From assembly GCA_966210515.1 (NCBI GenBank), contig CBIHLM010000006.1:1-64000 (forward strand): 64,000 nucleotides of DNA, given 5' to 3'. The notes beneath the pieces were generated by a model. It saw only the letters and a list, made by a program, of their open reading frames with translations, did not search any database and was not told where the DNA came from. The position numbers and the translations under genes were made by a program. This DNA comes from Paradesertivirga sp966210515 (lineage in GTDB: Bacteria; Bacteroidota; Bacteroidia; Sphingobacteriales; Sphingobacteriaceae). Each line of letters begins with the position of its first letter. Within the stretch, counting starts at the first letter, position 1. Shown piece by piece: positions 8,082 through 17,050 of this stretch.

Positions 8082-9275
8082 ATGGCAATAAATCTCAGAC
8101 CATTCAAAGATTTCTTCAAATCCGGACAGATTGGTGGCGCCCTTCTAATAGTTTCTGTTATGGTTTCGCTTACCATAGCCAATGCCGGTCTTTATGACGA
8201 ATTTCATTCTTTACTAAATTACTCATTTGGTTATGCTCCACTCGATTTAAAGTATACCACAGAAGTGTGGATCAATGATGGATTGATGGCTATCTTCTTT
8301 CTCCTGGTGGGACTTGAAATTAAACGTGAACTACTGGAAGGAGAACTTTCTTCTGTCAGAAGAGCGATGCTTCCTATTTTTGCGGCCCTTGGCGGGATGT
8401 TAGTTCCGGCCGGTATTTTCTATCTGTTTAACTCCGGAACATCCACTGCAAATGGTTGGGGTATTCCAATGGCTACCGATATTGCATTTGCCCTGGCTGT
8501 TATTTCAATGCTTGGAAAAAGAGTACCAACTTCTCTGAAAGTCTTTCTTTCTGCATTAGCTATCGTTGATGATCTGGGAGCAATTGTGGTAATCGCTGTG
8601 TTTTATACAGAAGAGCTTCACTTAAACTACTTACTCTATGCCGGCGGCATTCTGGCGGTGCTCTCTCTAATGAATCTTTTGGGAGTTAAGAAGCTGGCAT
8701 TTTATATCATACCGGGAATTTTTCTTTGGTATTTTATTCATCATTCAGGCATCCACGCAACTATTGCCGGCGTGTTACTTGCCTTCACAATTCCGACAAA
8801 TCCGGTTAAACACGCATCGCCCCTGGAACGACTTGAACACTCGATTATAGGCCCTGTAAACTACCTGATAATGCCGATTTTTGCGTTGGCAAATACCAAT
8901 ATCCGCTTTCAAATCAGCATGCTGGATGGATTAACATCTCCTCTGGGTTTGGGAATCATCTGCGGCCTGCTGTTTGGCAAAACGCTGGGTGTAAGTGCAT
9001 TTTCTTACCTGGCTGTTAAACTGGGCTTCAGCAGTCTGCCGAGCCGAAGTTCATGGAAACATATCATTGGCCTGGGAATGCTTGCCGGGATTGGTTTTAC
9101 TATGTCTGTATTCATAGCTCTTTTATCGTTCGATTCGCCTGAATTTCATGACGAAGCTAAATTTTCGATACTTGTAGCTTCTTTGCTGGCGGGTGTACTG
9201 GGATATATTTATCTGAGTATTGTTTATCGAAAAAGAGTGAAAAAGATAATGGCCTTAAAAGCCATAGAGTCTTAA
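8082..9275 (+). CDS. nhaA: Na+/H+ antiporter NhaA
   Basis: A 397-residue inner-membrane antiporter that exports Na+ in exchange for two H+, important under salt and alkaline stress. About eleven to twelve membrane helices are visible. The ion-binding aspartates are present in MATDIAFALA and in the adjacent pair of AIVDDLGAIVV, and the HATIAGVLLAFTIP segment is typical. Length and order match the family (about 390 residues). A terminator follows directly. Regulation is not visible apart from a promoter nearly touching the start codon. Confidence 0.96.
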   Translation: MAINLRPFKDFFKSGQIGGALLIVSVMVSLTIANAGLYDEFHSLLNYSFGYAPLDLKYTTEVWINDGLMAIFFLLVGLEIKRELLEGELSSVRRAMLPIFAALGGMLVPAGIFYLFNSGTSTANGWGIPMATDIAFALAVISMLGKRVPTSLKVFLSALAIVDDLGAIVVIAVFYTEELHLNYLLYAGGILAVLSLMNLLGVKKLAFYIIPGIFLWYFIHHSGIHATIAGVLLAFTIPTNPVKHASPLERLEHSIIGPVNYLIMPIFALANTNIRFQISMLDGLTSPLGLGIICGLLFGKTLGVSAFSYLAVKLGFSSLPSRSSWKHIIGLGMLAGIGFTMSVFIALLSFDSPEFHDEAKFSILVASLLAGVLGYIYLSIVYRKRVKKIMALKAIES

Positions 9276-9302
9276 ATTTCAATCAAATAAAGCACAAAAA
9301 AA

Positions 9303-9324
9303 GATGCTGAAATAATTCAGCATC
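9303..9324. terminator. Bidirectional terminator between nhaA and the EF-hand-repeat gene
   Basis: GATGCTGAA/TTCAGCATC is a 9-bp stem with a 4-base loop, flanked by an A tract on the left and a T tract on the right. It can therefore end the two convergent transcripts on both strands. Confidence 0.92.
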
Positions 9325-9347
9325 TTTTTACTCCCCTCTAAAAACTA

Positions 9348-9956
9348 CTAACGTTTTGATTTGCCTTTTTTTCCCTTTGCGCCTTTACCCTTTTTATTCT
9401 TATCGTTTTCATAGTCGCGATCACGGTTATTCATATCACCATCTCTCCTTTTATTTACCCTGTCGCGATCATCAATAACACCGTCATTGTTTCTGTCATA
9501 ATCTCTGTCACGCGAATCAATTACTCCGTCATTGTTTCTGTCATAGTCTCTGTCTCGTGAATCAATCACGCCGTCATTATTCCTGTCGTTTCGCTCGTAA
9601 TTGCCATTTGCGTTTTGACCTTGTTTTTTCCTCTGTCCCGGAGGCATACCATGAGGATGTTTACCTTCCCATCCTTTTCTTTTTTCACCGTATTGACCAT
9701 TTTGATTGATAGGATTACCATTCTGATCGCGATAAACCTTAACTTGTGTGCTGCGGGTTTCGTAATGCCCCGGTATAGTACGACCGCCCACTCCGAAAAT
9801 ACCACCGGTTCGCTGCTCCGGCACCCAAACCCGTTCTTCCCGGGTTTCGTACCTGTATTCTCCCTGGTCATCTCTGTAAGTGCCACTTTGTGCACTTGAT
9901 TCCAAAGCAAAGAAACTTAATCCTGCAATGAATGCTGTTACTACTAACTTTCTCAT
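9348..9956 (-). CDS. Secreted protein with tandem EF-hand-like calcium loops and a basic tail
   Basis: A 202-residue exported protein. The signal peptide ends near residue 22 (LESSAQS). Residues 25-75 contain an RVWVPEQRTGG-type segment similar to small Bacteroidota envelope proteins. Residues of about 120-170 hold three loops of the form DRNNDGVIDSRD, matching the 12-residue EF-hand or dockerin calcium-loop pattern (D, N, D, G, I, D, D). The C-terminus is Lys/Gly-rich (KKGKGAKGKKGK). The loops lack the usual flanking helices. It probably binds calcium in the periplasm or outside; its role is unknown. It is a single gene. Confidence 0.75.
   Translation of the reverse strand: MRKLVVTAFIAGLSFFALESSAQSGTYRDDQGEYRYETREERVWVPEQRTGGIFGVGGRTIPGHYETRSTQVKVYRDQNGNPINQNGQYGEKRKGWEGKHPHGMPPGQRKKQGQNANGNYERNDRNNDGVIDSRDRDYDRNNDGVIDSRDRDYDRNNDGVIDDRDRVNKRRDGDMNNRDRDYENDKNKKGKGAKGKKGKSKR
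9459..9587. repeat. 45-bp tandem repeat encoding calcium-binding loops
   Basis: The units 9481-9525 and 9526-9570 are nearly identical over 45 bp, and a third partial unit follows from 9571. Each unit encodes one 15-residue EF-hand-like loop on the minus strand. Copy number could change by slippage without shifting the frame. Confidence 0.8.
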
Positions 9957-10081
9957 ATTAATGTGTGTGTGTCTAAGTTCGACAGTATAAATGTCAAATA
10001 GTTTAACGGTGCAATACCTGCATCATTAAACCACAGTACACGACTAATAATCAATAAGTTACAGAAGTTTTTTATCGGTAA

Positions 10082-10909
10082 CTACAGATGCAGATGTATA
10101 GAGCTTAGATCTTCCCCTAAAAAAAAAGTCGCCTTTCTGTTAAATTCCACGGTAGATTCTGTTGTATAAAAAGTCTGTTGTCCATTTTTTGAACATAGTG
10201 TATCTACTTCCTGATGTCTTTGTAGATAATCTTTTAAGGATTTCGCAACGAGTTCTCCCTGTGAAATAATTTGAATACCCGGTTCAACAAATTCCCTGAT
10301 CTTGTTAATTAATAAAGGATAATGAGTGCATGCAAGAACTAAAGTGTCAATATCAGGATGATTACTGAATAGATTATCGAGGTTCTTTTTAACGAAATAG
10401 TCGGCGGCGGGACTGTCAATTTCATTATTCTCAATCAAGGGAACCCACATCGGACAAGCTTCCTGATAAACATTAACACCAGGAAAGAACTTTCCGATTT
10501 CAATTACATATGATTGAGACGCTACAGTTCCCGGCGTGGCTAATATCCCTACATTCCCGGTGCGGGTATAATTGCCCACCACTTCCGAGGTTGGCCTTAT
10601 TACGCCTAATACCTTGCGCAAATCACCCAATTCAGGCAAGTTATTTTGTTGAATACTACGTAAAGCCTTTGCAGAAGCGGTATTGCAGGCCAACACAACT
10701 AAATTACAACCCAGCCCGAACAACTCCTGCACGCATTGCCAGGTATATTCATAAACAGTTTCAAAAGATCGGGTACCATAGGGCACCCGCGCATTGTCGC
10801 CCAAATAAATATAGTCGTACTGGGGAAGCTGTTTAACGATTTCTTTGTAAACAGTTAAACCGCCGTAACCGGAATCAAAAACACCTATCGGTCCGCTATG
10901 TTGCGACAT
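10082..10909 (-). CDS. murI: Glutamate racemase
   Basis: A 275-residue enzyme that makes D-glutamate for peptidoglycan. The signature PIGVFDSGYGGLTV is at the N-terminus. The two catalytic cysteines lie in VVLACNTASA (about residue 76) and LVLACTHYPLL (about 192), with the aspartate of the N-terminal motif and the GD of IYLGDNARVPYG. In many Bacteroidota murI follows bamA and ompH; here it lies 53 kb away from the ompH genes of this window, next to a glycosyltransferase. Confidence 0.96.
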   Translation of the reverse strand: MSQHSGPIGVFDSGYGGLTVYKEIVKQLPQYDYIYLGDNARVPYGTRSFETVYEYTWQCVQELFGLGCNLVVLACNTASAKALRSIQQNNLPELGDLRKVLGVIRPTSEVVGNYTRTGNVGILATPGTVASQSYVIEIGKFFPGVNVYQEACPMWVPLIENNEIDSPAADYFVKKNLDNLFSNHPDIDTLVLACTHYPLLINKIREFVEPGIQIISQGELVAKSLKDYLQRHQEVDTLCSKNGQQTFYTTESTVEFNRKATFFLGEDLSSIHLHL

Positions 10910-11020
10910 TGAAATTTTTTCTGCTAATGTAAGAACTAAAGGGGAAAGATGTAATTGATTATCAAAACTGAGCTATCGACCCACTTGCTGCCGGTGCAAA
11001 TGATCAAGGCCAACACTAAT

Positions 11021-12055
11021 TTATGACTCGACAGAAATACTATTTCTCATTCGATACCGGTTAGCGATTACCCGTATAAAAGTATCTTCCCAATCTTTTG
11101 TGAACCGGGCTATGTTAAACCGCTCTTCAGCAATTATCTTTCCCTCCGAACCCATACTTTGGGCAAGGTCTTTTTGCCTTAACAAGTCGTTCATCCGCTT
11201 TTCGAGGTATTGAATATCTGTATGAATATAGCCGCTGACACCGTTTTGTATTACCGAAACCAGCTCGGTAGTGGCAAGGCCAATAACCGGCATTCCTATC
11301 ATCATTGCTTCGCAAACAGCCAGGCCTAAACTTGTAAAGCGGATTGGGTTGAAAAAAAACCTGTATTGTTTGATAAAATCTGGCACCTGATCATACTGAA
11401 CCTCACCCAAACCAAGGTTCTCTGTGCCAATCCCAATCAAATCCAGGGGTACACTGTCACGAAGTTTGAGAAAAACATCAAGCCCCAATCTTCGGCCACG
11501 TTGCTGAATATTATTGATAACTACAATGCCCTTATTTATTTCTCCTGTGTAACGAGCTCCGGTATCAATTACTCCATGCTCTATTATACGGGTAGGTGTA
11601 CGATTATTATCCCACATTAAATGATTAAAGTGCGTTACATGCACCAAAAGAACATCGGGATCGTCTACAATATGCTTAGTATCTGCAGGTGCCAGGCTTG
11701 GAGGATCATGCTCCAGATAAATTCGCGGAAGTTCACGTTGTTCCGCTGATAAAATCTCGTATTGATCGCTCAGGTAGTTTTTTTCAGACTGAAATAATAC
11801 ACAATCAAATGCCAGATTCTTAACCTCGGCTGCCGGTACTTCAACCACGTTAGGGCCAAATGCAACAACATCGCCTCGTCCATAATACCCTGCACATTTA
11901 TCATCCTTTACAGGAATATATATGTCGAAATTTCCTTGAGAAAGATAATAGAGATAACTAGTATGAGCGTTCCAGGTAAAGATTTTGGGACGTGTTTGTA
12001 TAGCGGGAGAAACTGTTAACTGTTCCATACATAAACATAGATTCTCTGTTAACAT
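11021..12055 (-). CDS. Glycosyltransferase, GT4-like
   Basis: A 344-residue cytoplasmic protein with a two-domain GT-B appearance. The C-terminal half holds VINNIQQRGRRLGLDVF, FFFNPIRFTSLGLAVCEAMMIGMPVIG and TELVSVIQNGVSGYI, the acceptor/nucleotide-sugar-binding E-x7-E-like region of GT4 enzymes. The N-terminal half is less typical. The start could also be the ATG nine codons in (12028). Substrate unknown; it may act on a cell-surface glycan. It lies upstream of murI on the same strand with about 110 bases between them. Confidence 0.75.
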   Translation of the reverse strand: MLTENLCLCMEQLTVSPAIQTRPKIFTWNAHTSYLYYLSQGNFDIYIPVKDDKCAGYYGRGDVVAFGPNVVEVPAAEVKNLAFDCVLFQSEKNYLSDQYEILSAEQRELPRIYLEHDPPSLAPADTKHIVDDPDVLLVHVTHFNHLMWDNNRTPTRIIEHGVIDTGARYTGEINKGIVVINNIQQRGRRLGLDVFLKLRDSVPLDLIGIGTENLGLGEVQYDQVPDFIKQYRFFFNPIRFTSLGLAVCEAMMIGMPVIGLATTELVSVIQNGVSGYIHTDIQYLEKRMNDLLRQKDLAQSMGSEGKIIAEERFNIARFTKDWEDTFIRVIANRYRMRNSISVES

Positions 12056-12219
12056 TTCCCTGAAAGAACAGTTTCTTACATTTCAAAAATCCGGTTTTTC
12101 GCAATCAAAAAAGCGAAGCGGCAAAGCTCAAATCCGGATTAGATAAAGTAAAATCACATTATGAAATACAGCCCGGAAGCGGGCAAAAAAAACGTGTTTA
12201 ATGATTTCCCCCTTTACTG

Positions 12220-13098
12220 CTAAACTCTATTTTTCTCTATCAGCAATTGGATGATCCCATCAACCATTCCTACCCTTGGTACAAAAATTTGCTTTACCCC
12301 GGCCCATTTCATTACACTCAAATAAATTTCGCAGGCTGGAATAATAACGTCGGCTCTATCCTGGTTCAACCCCAGTACTGTTATCCGCTCTTTTAAGGAA
12401 AATGAATTCAGGTAGTTATACATTTCCTTTAATTTGGTAAAGTTTAAAGGCATCCCCTCTTTTTCGGCAGACATCTTAAAAAGTTTATTGATGTTACCGC
12501 CTGTACCAATTCCAACCAGGTTTGGATATTGTTTGCTATTTACTTTGATCCACTCTTTGAGTTCAGCCCAGGTTTCGTCTTTATCTGCGTTATCCAGCAT
12601 TCTGACTGTTCCGATTGGAAAGGACTTTGAAGCTTTTACCTTTCCTTCGCAAAACACCGATAGTTCTGTGCTACCTCCACCTACATCAATATATAAATAG
12701 TTCTTTTTTCGTTCCAGGGTTTGTTCTATATGACTGGAGTAAATAATATTAGCTTCACTCTGCCCTTCAACAATTTCAAGGTCAATGCCCGAATCGGCTT
12801 TAATGCGCTTAACCAATTCTGCTCCATTTTCTGCCTCACGCATGGCCGAAGTTGCACAGGCCCGATAATCAACCACTTTGTAAACATCGATCAGATTTTT
12901 AAAAGCCTGCATTGTTTTCAATAGATCTTCAGACTTTTTTTCTGATATGCATTTATCCAGAAAAGCATCATCGCCCAAACGAAGGGGAACCCGTATTAAG
13001 GTATTTTTTTTGAAAGTGGTTACCTTCCCTGTCTCAATTATATCAGCAATTAAAAGGCGTACCGCATTCGAGCCTATATCTATAGCAGCGTATCTCAA
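12220..13098 (-). CDS. ppx: Exopolyphosphatase / Ppx-GppA phosphatase
   Basis: A 292-residue Ppx/GppA family hydrolase of the sugar kinase/Hsp70 fold. It shows AAIDIGSNAVRLLIAD (phosphate loop 1), YIDVGGGSTELSVF (loop 2) and GIGTGGNINKL. It is short, with only the two ribonuclease-H-like domains and none of the C-terminal HD domain of E. coli Ppx (over 500 residues). It begins 6 bases after ppk1 ends, so the operon both makes and degrades polyphosphate. GppA-like cleavage of pppGpp is a possible second activity. Confidence 0.9.
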   Translation of the reverse strand: MRYAAIDIGSNAVRLLIADIIETGKVTTFKKNTLIRVPLRLGDDAFLDKCISEKKSEDLLKTMQAFKNLIDVYKVVDYRACATSAMREAENGAELVKRIKADSGIDLEIVEGQSEANIIYSSHIEQTLERKKNYLYIDVGGGSTELSVFCEGKVKASKSFPIGTVRMLDNADKDETWAELKEWIKVNSKQYPNLVGIGTGGNINKLFKMSAEKEGMPLNFTKLKEMYNYLNSFSLKERITVLGLNQDRADVIIPACEIYLSVMKWAGVKQIFVPRVGMVDGIIQLLIEKNRV

Positions 13099-13104
13099 TG
13101 GTCT

Positions 13105-15159
13105 TTATCTTTTATATTTGAGGTAAGTATATATATCTGTCTGAGCCCTGTAGCTCATTTTCCCTTTCGGTCTGTATTTGTTGTTGTTTAGGATATTTAT
13201 CTCCCTCGCCTTCGTATTATCTTTTAACTGAATATCAATTATATCACGTATCTCTTTACGGATATTTTCATCGAAAATAGGAAAACCGACCTCTACACGA
13301 TGATCCAGGTTTCGGGTCATTAAATCGGCTGACGTAAGAAAAATTCGTTCTTCTCCACCGTTTCCGAAAATCCAAACCCGGGCGTGCTCTAAATATTTAT
13401 CAATAATACTTATTACTTCAATATTCTCGCTTACCCCTTCTATTCCCGGCACCAGGGTACACATTCCACGTATAATTAACTGAATCTTTACTCCTGCAGA
13501 ACTGGCATCATATAGCTTCTGAACCATCTCTTCATCAGCCAAACTGTTCATTTTCAACACCATGTACGCATGCTTCCCCTCTCTTGCATGCTTAATTTCG
13601 GTATCAATTAAGGCTTCGAATTTATCCCGGGTTTCTAATGGCGACACTATCAGGCATTTATAGTCTTTATAAAAAACTTTCTTATCTAAACCCTTAAACA
13701 GATGCTTAAGCTCCCCGGTAATTTCAGGATGTGTTGTGAATAAACTATGATCGCAATAAATCATTGCAGATTTCTCATTAAAATTACCCGTTGCCAGGTT
13801 AGCGTAATAGGTAACTTTACCTTTCTCTTTGCGCGTTATCAGACAAACCTTCGAATGCACCTTATAATCGAGTAAGCCATAATTAACCTGAACTCCGTCT
13901 TCCTCGAGTCGTTTTGTCCAGTTTATATTATTTTGCTCGTCAAACCTGGCCTTCAATTCAACCAGACAATTAACCCGCTTCCCGTTTTTGGCTGCATTAA
14001 TCAGCGCATTAATCACCCGCGAGTTTTCTGCCAGGCGATATAAAGTGATGTCAATCTCTATAACTTTTGGATCGATAGCGGCCTCACGCAAAAAGTGAAT
14101 AATATAATCAAACGACTGGTAGGGAAGATTAATCAGATAATCACGTTTCGCAATCTGGCTGAAAATACTTTTGCCCATATCTAATTGGGCAACTTCAAGC
14201 GGCAGATCCTTTTTGTACTCCAGTTCCTCTCTCCCTACATTAGGAAAGTTTATAAAATCTTTAAAATTATGGTACCGGTTTCCCGGAATTAACGCATCAT
14301 TATCCAATCCCAGCTTCTCTACCAGGTATGAAAGCATATCGAGTGGCATATTATTGTCATACAATAAACGCATAGGCTTTCCCTTTTTCCGTTTTTGCAG
14401 GCTTTTTGTTAGCGTGTCGATAAATTTCTCACTCACATTCCTGTCCAGGTCTAATTCCGCATCACGTGTCAGCTGGATAGAATATGCCTCGATAGTGTGG
14501 TAATCGAATATGAAATATATGTTATCGAGACAATATCGGATAGCGTCATCCAAAAGAATTATAAACTTCAGGTTATTGGTTTCCGGAAGTACGATAAAGC
14601 GTTCAAGCCTTTTAGTTGGAATTTCCATCAAACTATAGCGAACTTTCTCCGGATCATCTTTTTTGGTAAACCTTACAAGGAAATAAATTGCACGATCTTT
14701 TAGTTCAGGAAAAGGCTTCGATTCGTCGAGCATTATCGGTACCAGGGTGGGCAGCAACTTATCTCTGAAATATTTTTTCACAAATGCGCCCCTGGCTACA
14801 TTTAACTGATACTCATTAATGATAAATATCTTTTCCTGACCCAGTTCTTTAATAATCTCATCTTCATAAAGATGATTGAATCGCCTTTCTTGTTTTACAA
14901 CAATATTTTTTATTTGCTTGATTATCTTTTTCGGATTGTACCCAAAAATCTCTTTTACCTTAGTGTTTATATTACTTAAGCGACTAAGTGTCGGTACTCT
15001 AACCCGGTAAAACTCATCCAGATTTGACGAAAAAATAGCTAAAAAGCGTATGCGTTCAATTAGCGGAACCGTTTTATCAGCAGCTTCCTGAAGTACCCGT
15101 TCGTTAAAGTATAACCAACTAATTTCCCGATTTGTAAGCAGTGTTTTTTGCTTAGCCAT
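13105..15159 (-). CDS. ppk1: Polyphosphate kinase 1
   Basis: A 684-residue enzyme that polymerises the gamma phosphate of ATP into inorganic polyphosphate. The N-terminal domain begins LLTNREISWLYFNERVL. The phospho-accepting histidine lies in LDYKVHSKVCLITR and the second catalytic histidine in KYLEHARVWIF. A phospholipase-D-like fold is indicated by FLTSADLMTRNLDHRVEVG. Length matches the family (680-700). It is the first gene of the ppk1-ppx operon; no Pho-box-like site was recognised upstream. Confidence 0.97.
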   Translation of the reverse strand: MAKQKTLLTNREISWLYFNERVLQEAADKTVPLIERIRFLAIFSSNLDEFYRVRVPTLSRLSNINTKVKEIFGYNPKKIIKQIKNIVVKQERRFNHLYEDEIIKELGQEKIFIINEYQLNVARGAFVKKYFRDKLLPTLVPIMLDESKPFPELKDRAIYFLVRFTKKDDPEKVRYSLMEIPTKRLERFIVLPETNNLKFIILLDDAIRYCLDNIYFIFDYHTIEAYSIQLTRDAELDLDRNVSEKFIDTLTKSLQKRKKGKPMRLLYDNNMPLDMLSYLVEKLGLDNDALIPGNRYHNFKDFINFPNVGREELEYKKDLPLEVAQLDMGKSIFSQIAKRDYLINLPYQSFDYIIHFLREAAIDPKVIEIDITLYRLAENSRVINALINAAKNGKRVNCLVELKARFDEQNNINWTKRLEEDGVQVNYGLLDYKVHSKVCLITRKEKGKVTYYANLATGNFNEKSAMIYCDHSLFTTHPEITGELKHLFKGLDKKVFYKDYKCLIVSPLETRDKFEALIDTEIKHAREGKHAYMVLKMNSLADEEMVQKLYDASSAGVKIQLIIRGMCTLVPGIEGVSENIEVISIIDKYLEHARVWIFGNGGEERIFLTSADLMTRNLDHRVEVGFPIFDENIRKEIRDIIDIQLKDNTKAREINILNNNKYRPKGKMSYRAQTDIYTYLKYKR

Positions 15160-15177
15160 TCATATATAAAGTAAAAA

Positions 15178-15200
15178 AGTCCCGGAATATAGCCGGGACT
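15178..15200 (-). terminator. Terminator of the histone H1-like gene
   Basis: AGTCCCGG/CCGGGACT is a perfect 8-bp stem with a 7-base loop, followed on the minus strand by six T's. It separates the H1-like gene from ppk1. Confidence 0.9.
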
Positions 15201-15259
15201 GCAAATTGTATATTCTTTTGTTAACTTAATGTTAATTGCAGCCAGTTTTAATAATATAA

Positions 15260-15886
15260 TTATTCTGATTTGGTTTCAACAGTTTCCAAACTTCCCTCAC
15301 TTTCAATAACATTATTATTATCTGCAGGAGCTTCTGCAGCAAGCGGAGCCTTGGCCTCGGTCGCAATTTTTGGAGCTGCAGGCCTTCTTGTCCTTTTTTG
15401 AACAGGAGCGTCCGCCGTATCTTTTGATTTTGCAGCCAGAGTAGCCTGTGCCGGTCTTCTTGTCCGGGGTTTGGATGCCTGATCAACATTCGGACTTGTT
15501 AGTTGTGGTGTGCGTTTAACAACTGGTTTAACCGGTGCCTTGCCGGCAGAGGTAGTGACGGTTTTCGCTGGGGTTTTTACAACACCCTTTTGAGATGCCT
15601 TTACCTCGCGTTTAGCAATAACTTTTTCGGCTTTGATTTTTCTCGCTGTCGCGACTTTATCTGCTTTTTTTGAAGTTTTAAGTTTTTCGGAAAGCTTTTT
15701 AGCAATCTCCTTACTCATCTTTTTTATATCTTTCGCGATTCTTTCAGCATCATGACCAAGATTAGAAACAACGTCAAGAAACCTTTCAGCTATACCACTT
15801 TCAAGTTCTTTTTTAGCAGCCTTTTTTGGAGATATTTTAGCACCTCGTTTGGCAGGCTTATTTGACTTTGGTTTAGTTTTTTTCAT
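15260..15886 (-). CDS. Histone H1-like Lys/Ala/Pro-rich protein
   Basis: A 208-residue very basic, low-complexity protein. A short N-terminal basic tail is followed by an amphipathic segment (about 28-70, ESGIAERFLDVVSNLGHDAE and KDIKKMSKEIAKKLSEKL). A long disordered tail follows, with KTPAK, KAPVKPVVK and TRRPA motifs typical of H1-type C-terminal tails. It ends in an acidic stretch (about 185-208). No signal peptide, so probably cytoplasmic. Nucleoid binding is likely but inferred from composition. It is flanked by its own terminator and divergent from yajQ. Confidence 0.65.
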   Translation of the reverse strand: MKKTKPKSNKPAKRGAKISPKKAAKKELESGIAERFLDVVSNLGHDAERIAKDIKKMSKEIAKKLSEKLKTSKKADKVATARKIKAEKVIAKREVKASQKGVVKTPAKTVTTSAGKAPVKPVVKRTPQLTSPNVDQASKPRTRRPAQATLAAKSKDTADAPVQKRTRRPAAPKIATEAKAPLAAEAPADNNNVIESEGSLETVETKSE

Positions 15887-15982
15887 AACGTTTTTTACTG
15901 ATATAATACATTTCTTTAGTAAATTGTTTCACTTTTAAATCTGCCAACATAATTTTTAAACTTTCACATTAATTTATTTCAT

Positions 15983-16474
15983 ATGCCAACTTTCGATATT
16001 GTAAGTAAGATAGATAGTCAGACCCTCGACAATGCCATTAACAACGCTAAAAAAGAGATCCTTAACAGGTACGATTTTAACACTTCGAAAAGCACCATTG
16101 AACTGGATAAAAAGACTAATGTAATTACAATAGTCACCGAAGACGATATGCGTCTTAAAGCAATAATCGACTCCATCATTTCCCGAATGATGAAACAACA
16201 ACTTGATCCCGCTTCACTGGATATGGGTAAAGAAGTTTATGCTTCGGGAAACATGATAAAAAAGGAAATCACCATTAAAGAAGGAATCGAAAAAGAAACC
16301 TCCAAAAAGATTATTAAGAAAATAAAAGACAGCGGACTGAAAGTTCAGGCTTCTATCATGGACGACCAGCTTCGGGTTCAGGGAAAAAAGATCGATGACT
16401 TACAGGCTGTTATTGCCTTATGTCGTGCCGAAAATTTCGGACAACCATTGCAATATATTAACATGAGAAATTAA
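15983..16474 (+). CDS. yajQ: YajQ family nucleotide-binding protein
   Basis: A 163-residue cytoplasmic protein of the YajQ family (DUF520). It has the hallmark start MPTFDIVSKIDSQTLDNAIN and RYDF, then KKIIKKIKDSGLKVQASI and a final FGQPLQYINMRN. YajQ proteins bind RNA or nucleotides, and some bind cyclic di-GMP and act as effectors with transcription factors. Full length for the family. It is divergent from the H1-like gene with a 96-base AT-rich gap. Confidence 0.96.
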   Translation: MPTFDIVSKIDSQTLDNAINNAKKEILNRYDFNTSKSTIELDKKTNVITIVTEDDMRLKAIIDSIISRMMKQQLDPASLDMGKEVYASGNMIKKEITIKEGIEKETSKKIIKKIKDSGLKVQASIMDDQLRVQGKKIDDLQAVIALCRAENFGQPLQYINMRN

Positions 16475-16589
16475 CAAACCTGAGAACGGCGCACATTATT
16501 CCGGTCAACGCAAACCAGCGTTGATCGGTTACCATTGCGGGGTATCTTACCTCTGGCGCCAGTTTATCGAAATAACTAAAATACAGAAC

Positions 16590-17018
16590 ATGAGCATCAC
16601 CATCTCGACAGATAAAACAAAACTAAACATCGCCTTAATCCATAAATTTTTAAGCGAGGAGTCTTATTGGGCGAAGAAAATTCCATTAGATATCGTGGAG
16701 CGAGGCATAGAAAACTCGTTGAATTTTGGAGTTTATTATGGAGAGAAGCAGGTTGGATATGCCCGTGTAGTTACAGATTATGCGTCTTTTGCTTACATGG
16801 CCGATGTATTTATACTACAAGAGTATCGTGGCAATGGCTTCTCAAAGCAATTAGTACAATTTATCCTCGACTATCCTTCTTTACAGGGATTGCGCAGATG
16901 GATGCTGGGCACTGCTGATGCCCATTCCCTATATCAAAAATATGGGTTCAAAGAACTTGCGAACCCGGGCCGCTTTCTGGAAATTGCACATCCAGCACTG
17001 TACGAGAATCAAAAATGA
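16590..17018 (+). CDS. GNAT family N-acetyltransferase
   Basis: A 142-residue acetyltransferase. Acetyl-CoA binding is indicated by the strand YMADVFILQEYRGNGFSKQLVQ, containing the Q/RxxGxG/A-like RGNGFS loop. SLYQKYGFKELANPGRFLEI is the usual C-terminal part. The frame is open back to 16521, but the ATG at 16590 (MSITISTDKTKL) gives the standard GNAT start. Substrate unknown. Confidence 0.85.
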   Translation: MSITISTDKTKLNIALIHKFLSEESYWAKKIPLDIVERGIENSLNFGVYYGEKQVGYARVVTDYASFAYMADVFILQEYRGNGFSKQLVQFILDYPSLQGLRRWMLGTADAHSLYQKYGFKELANPGRFLEIAHPALYENQK

Positions 17019-17050
17019 GCTAAGCAAAACTAATCGTCGCCCCTAAACCA

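Noticed and set aside
9459..9587. CRISPR-like repeat array
   Set aside because: The repeats are adjacent without spacers and encode in-frame calcium-type loops.
12172..12185. GCCCG/CGGGC hairpin after ppx
   Set aside because: The adjacent run of A's is on the wrong side for either direction, so it does not look like a terminator.
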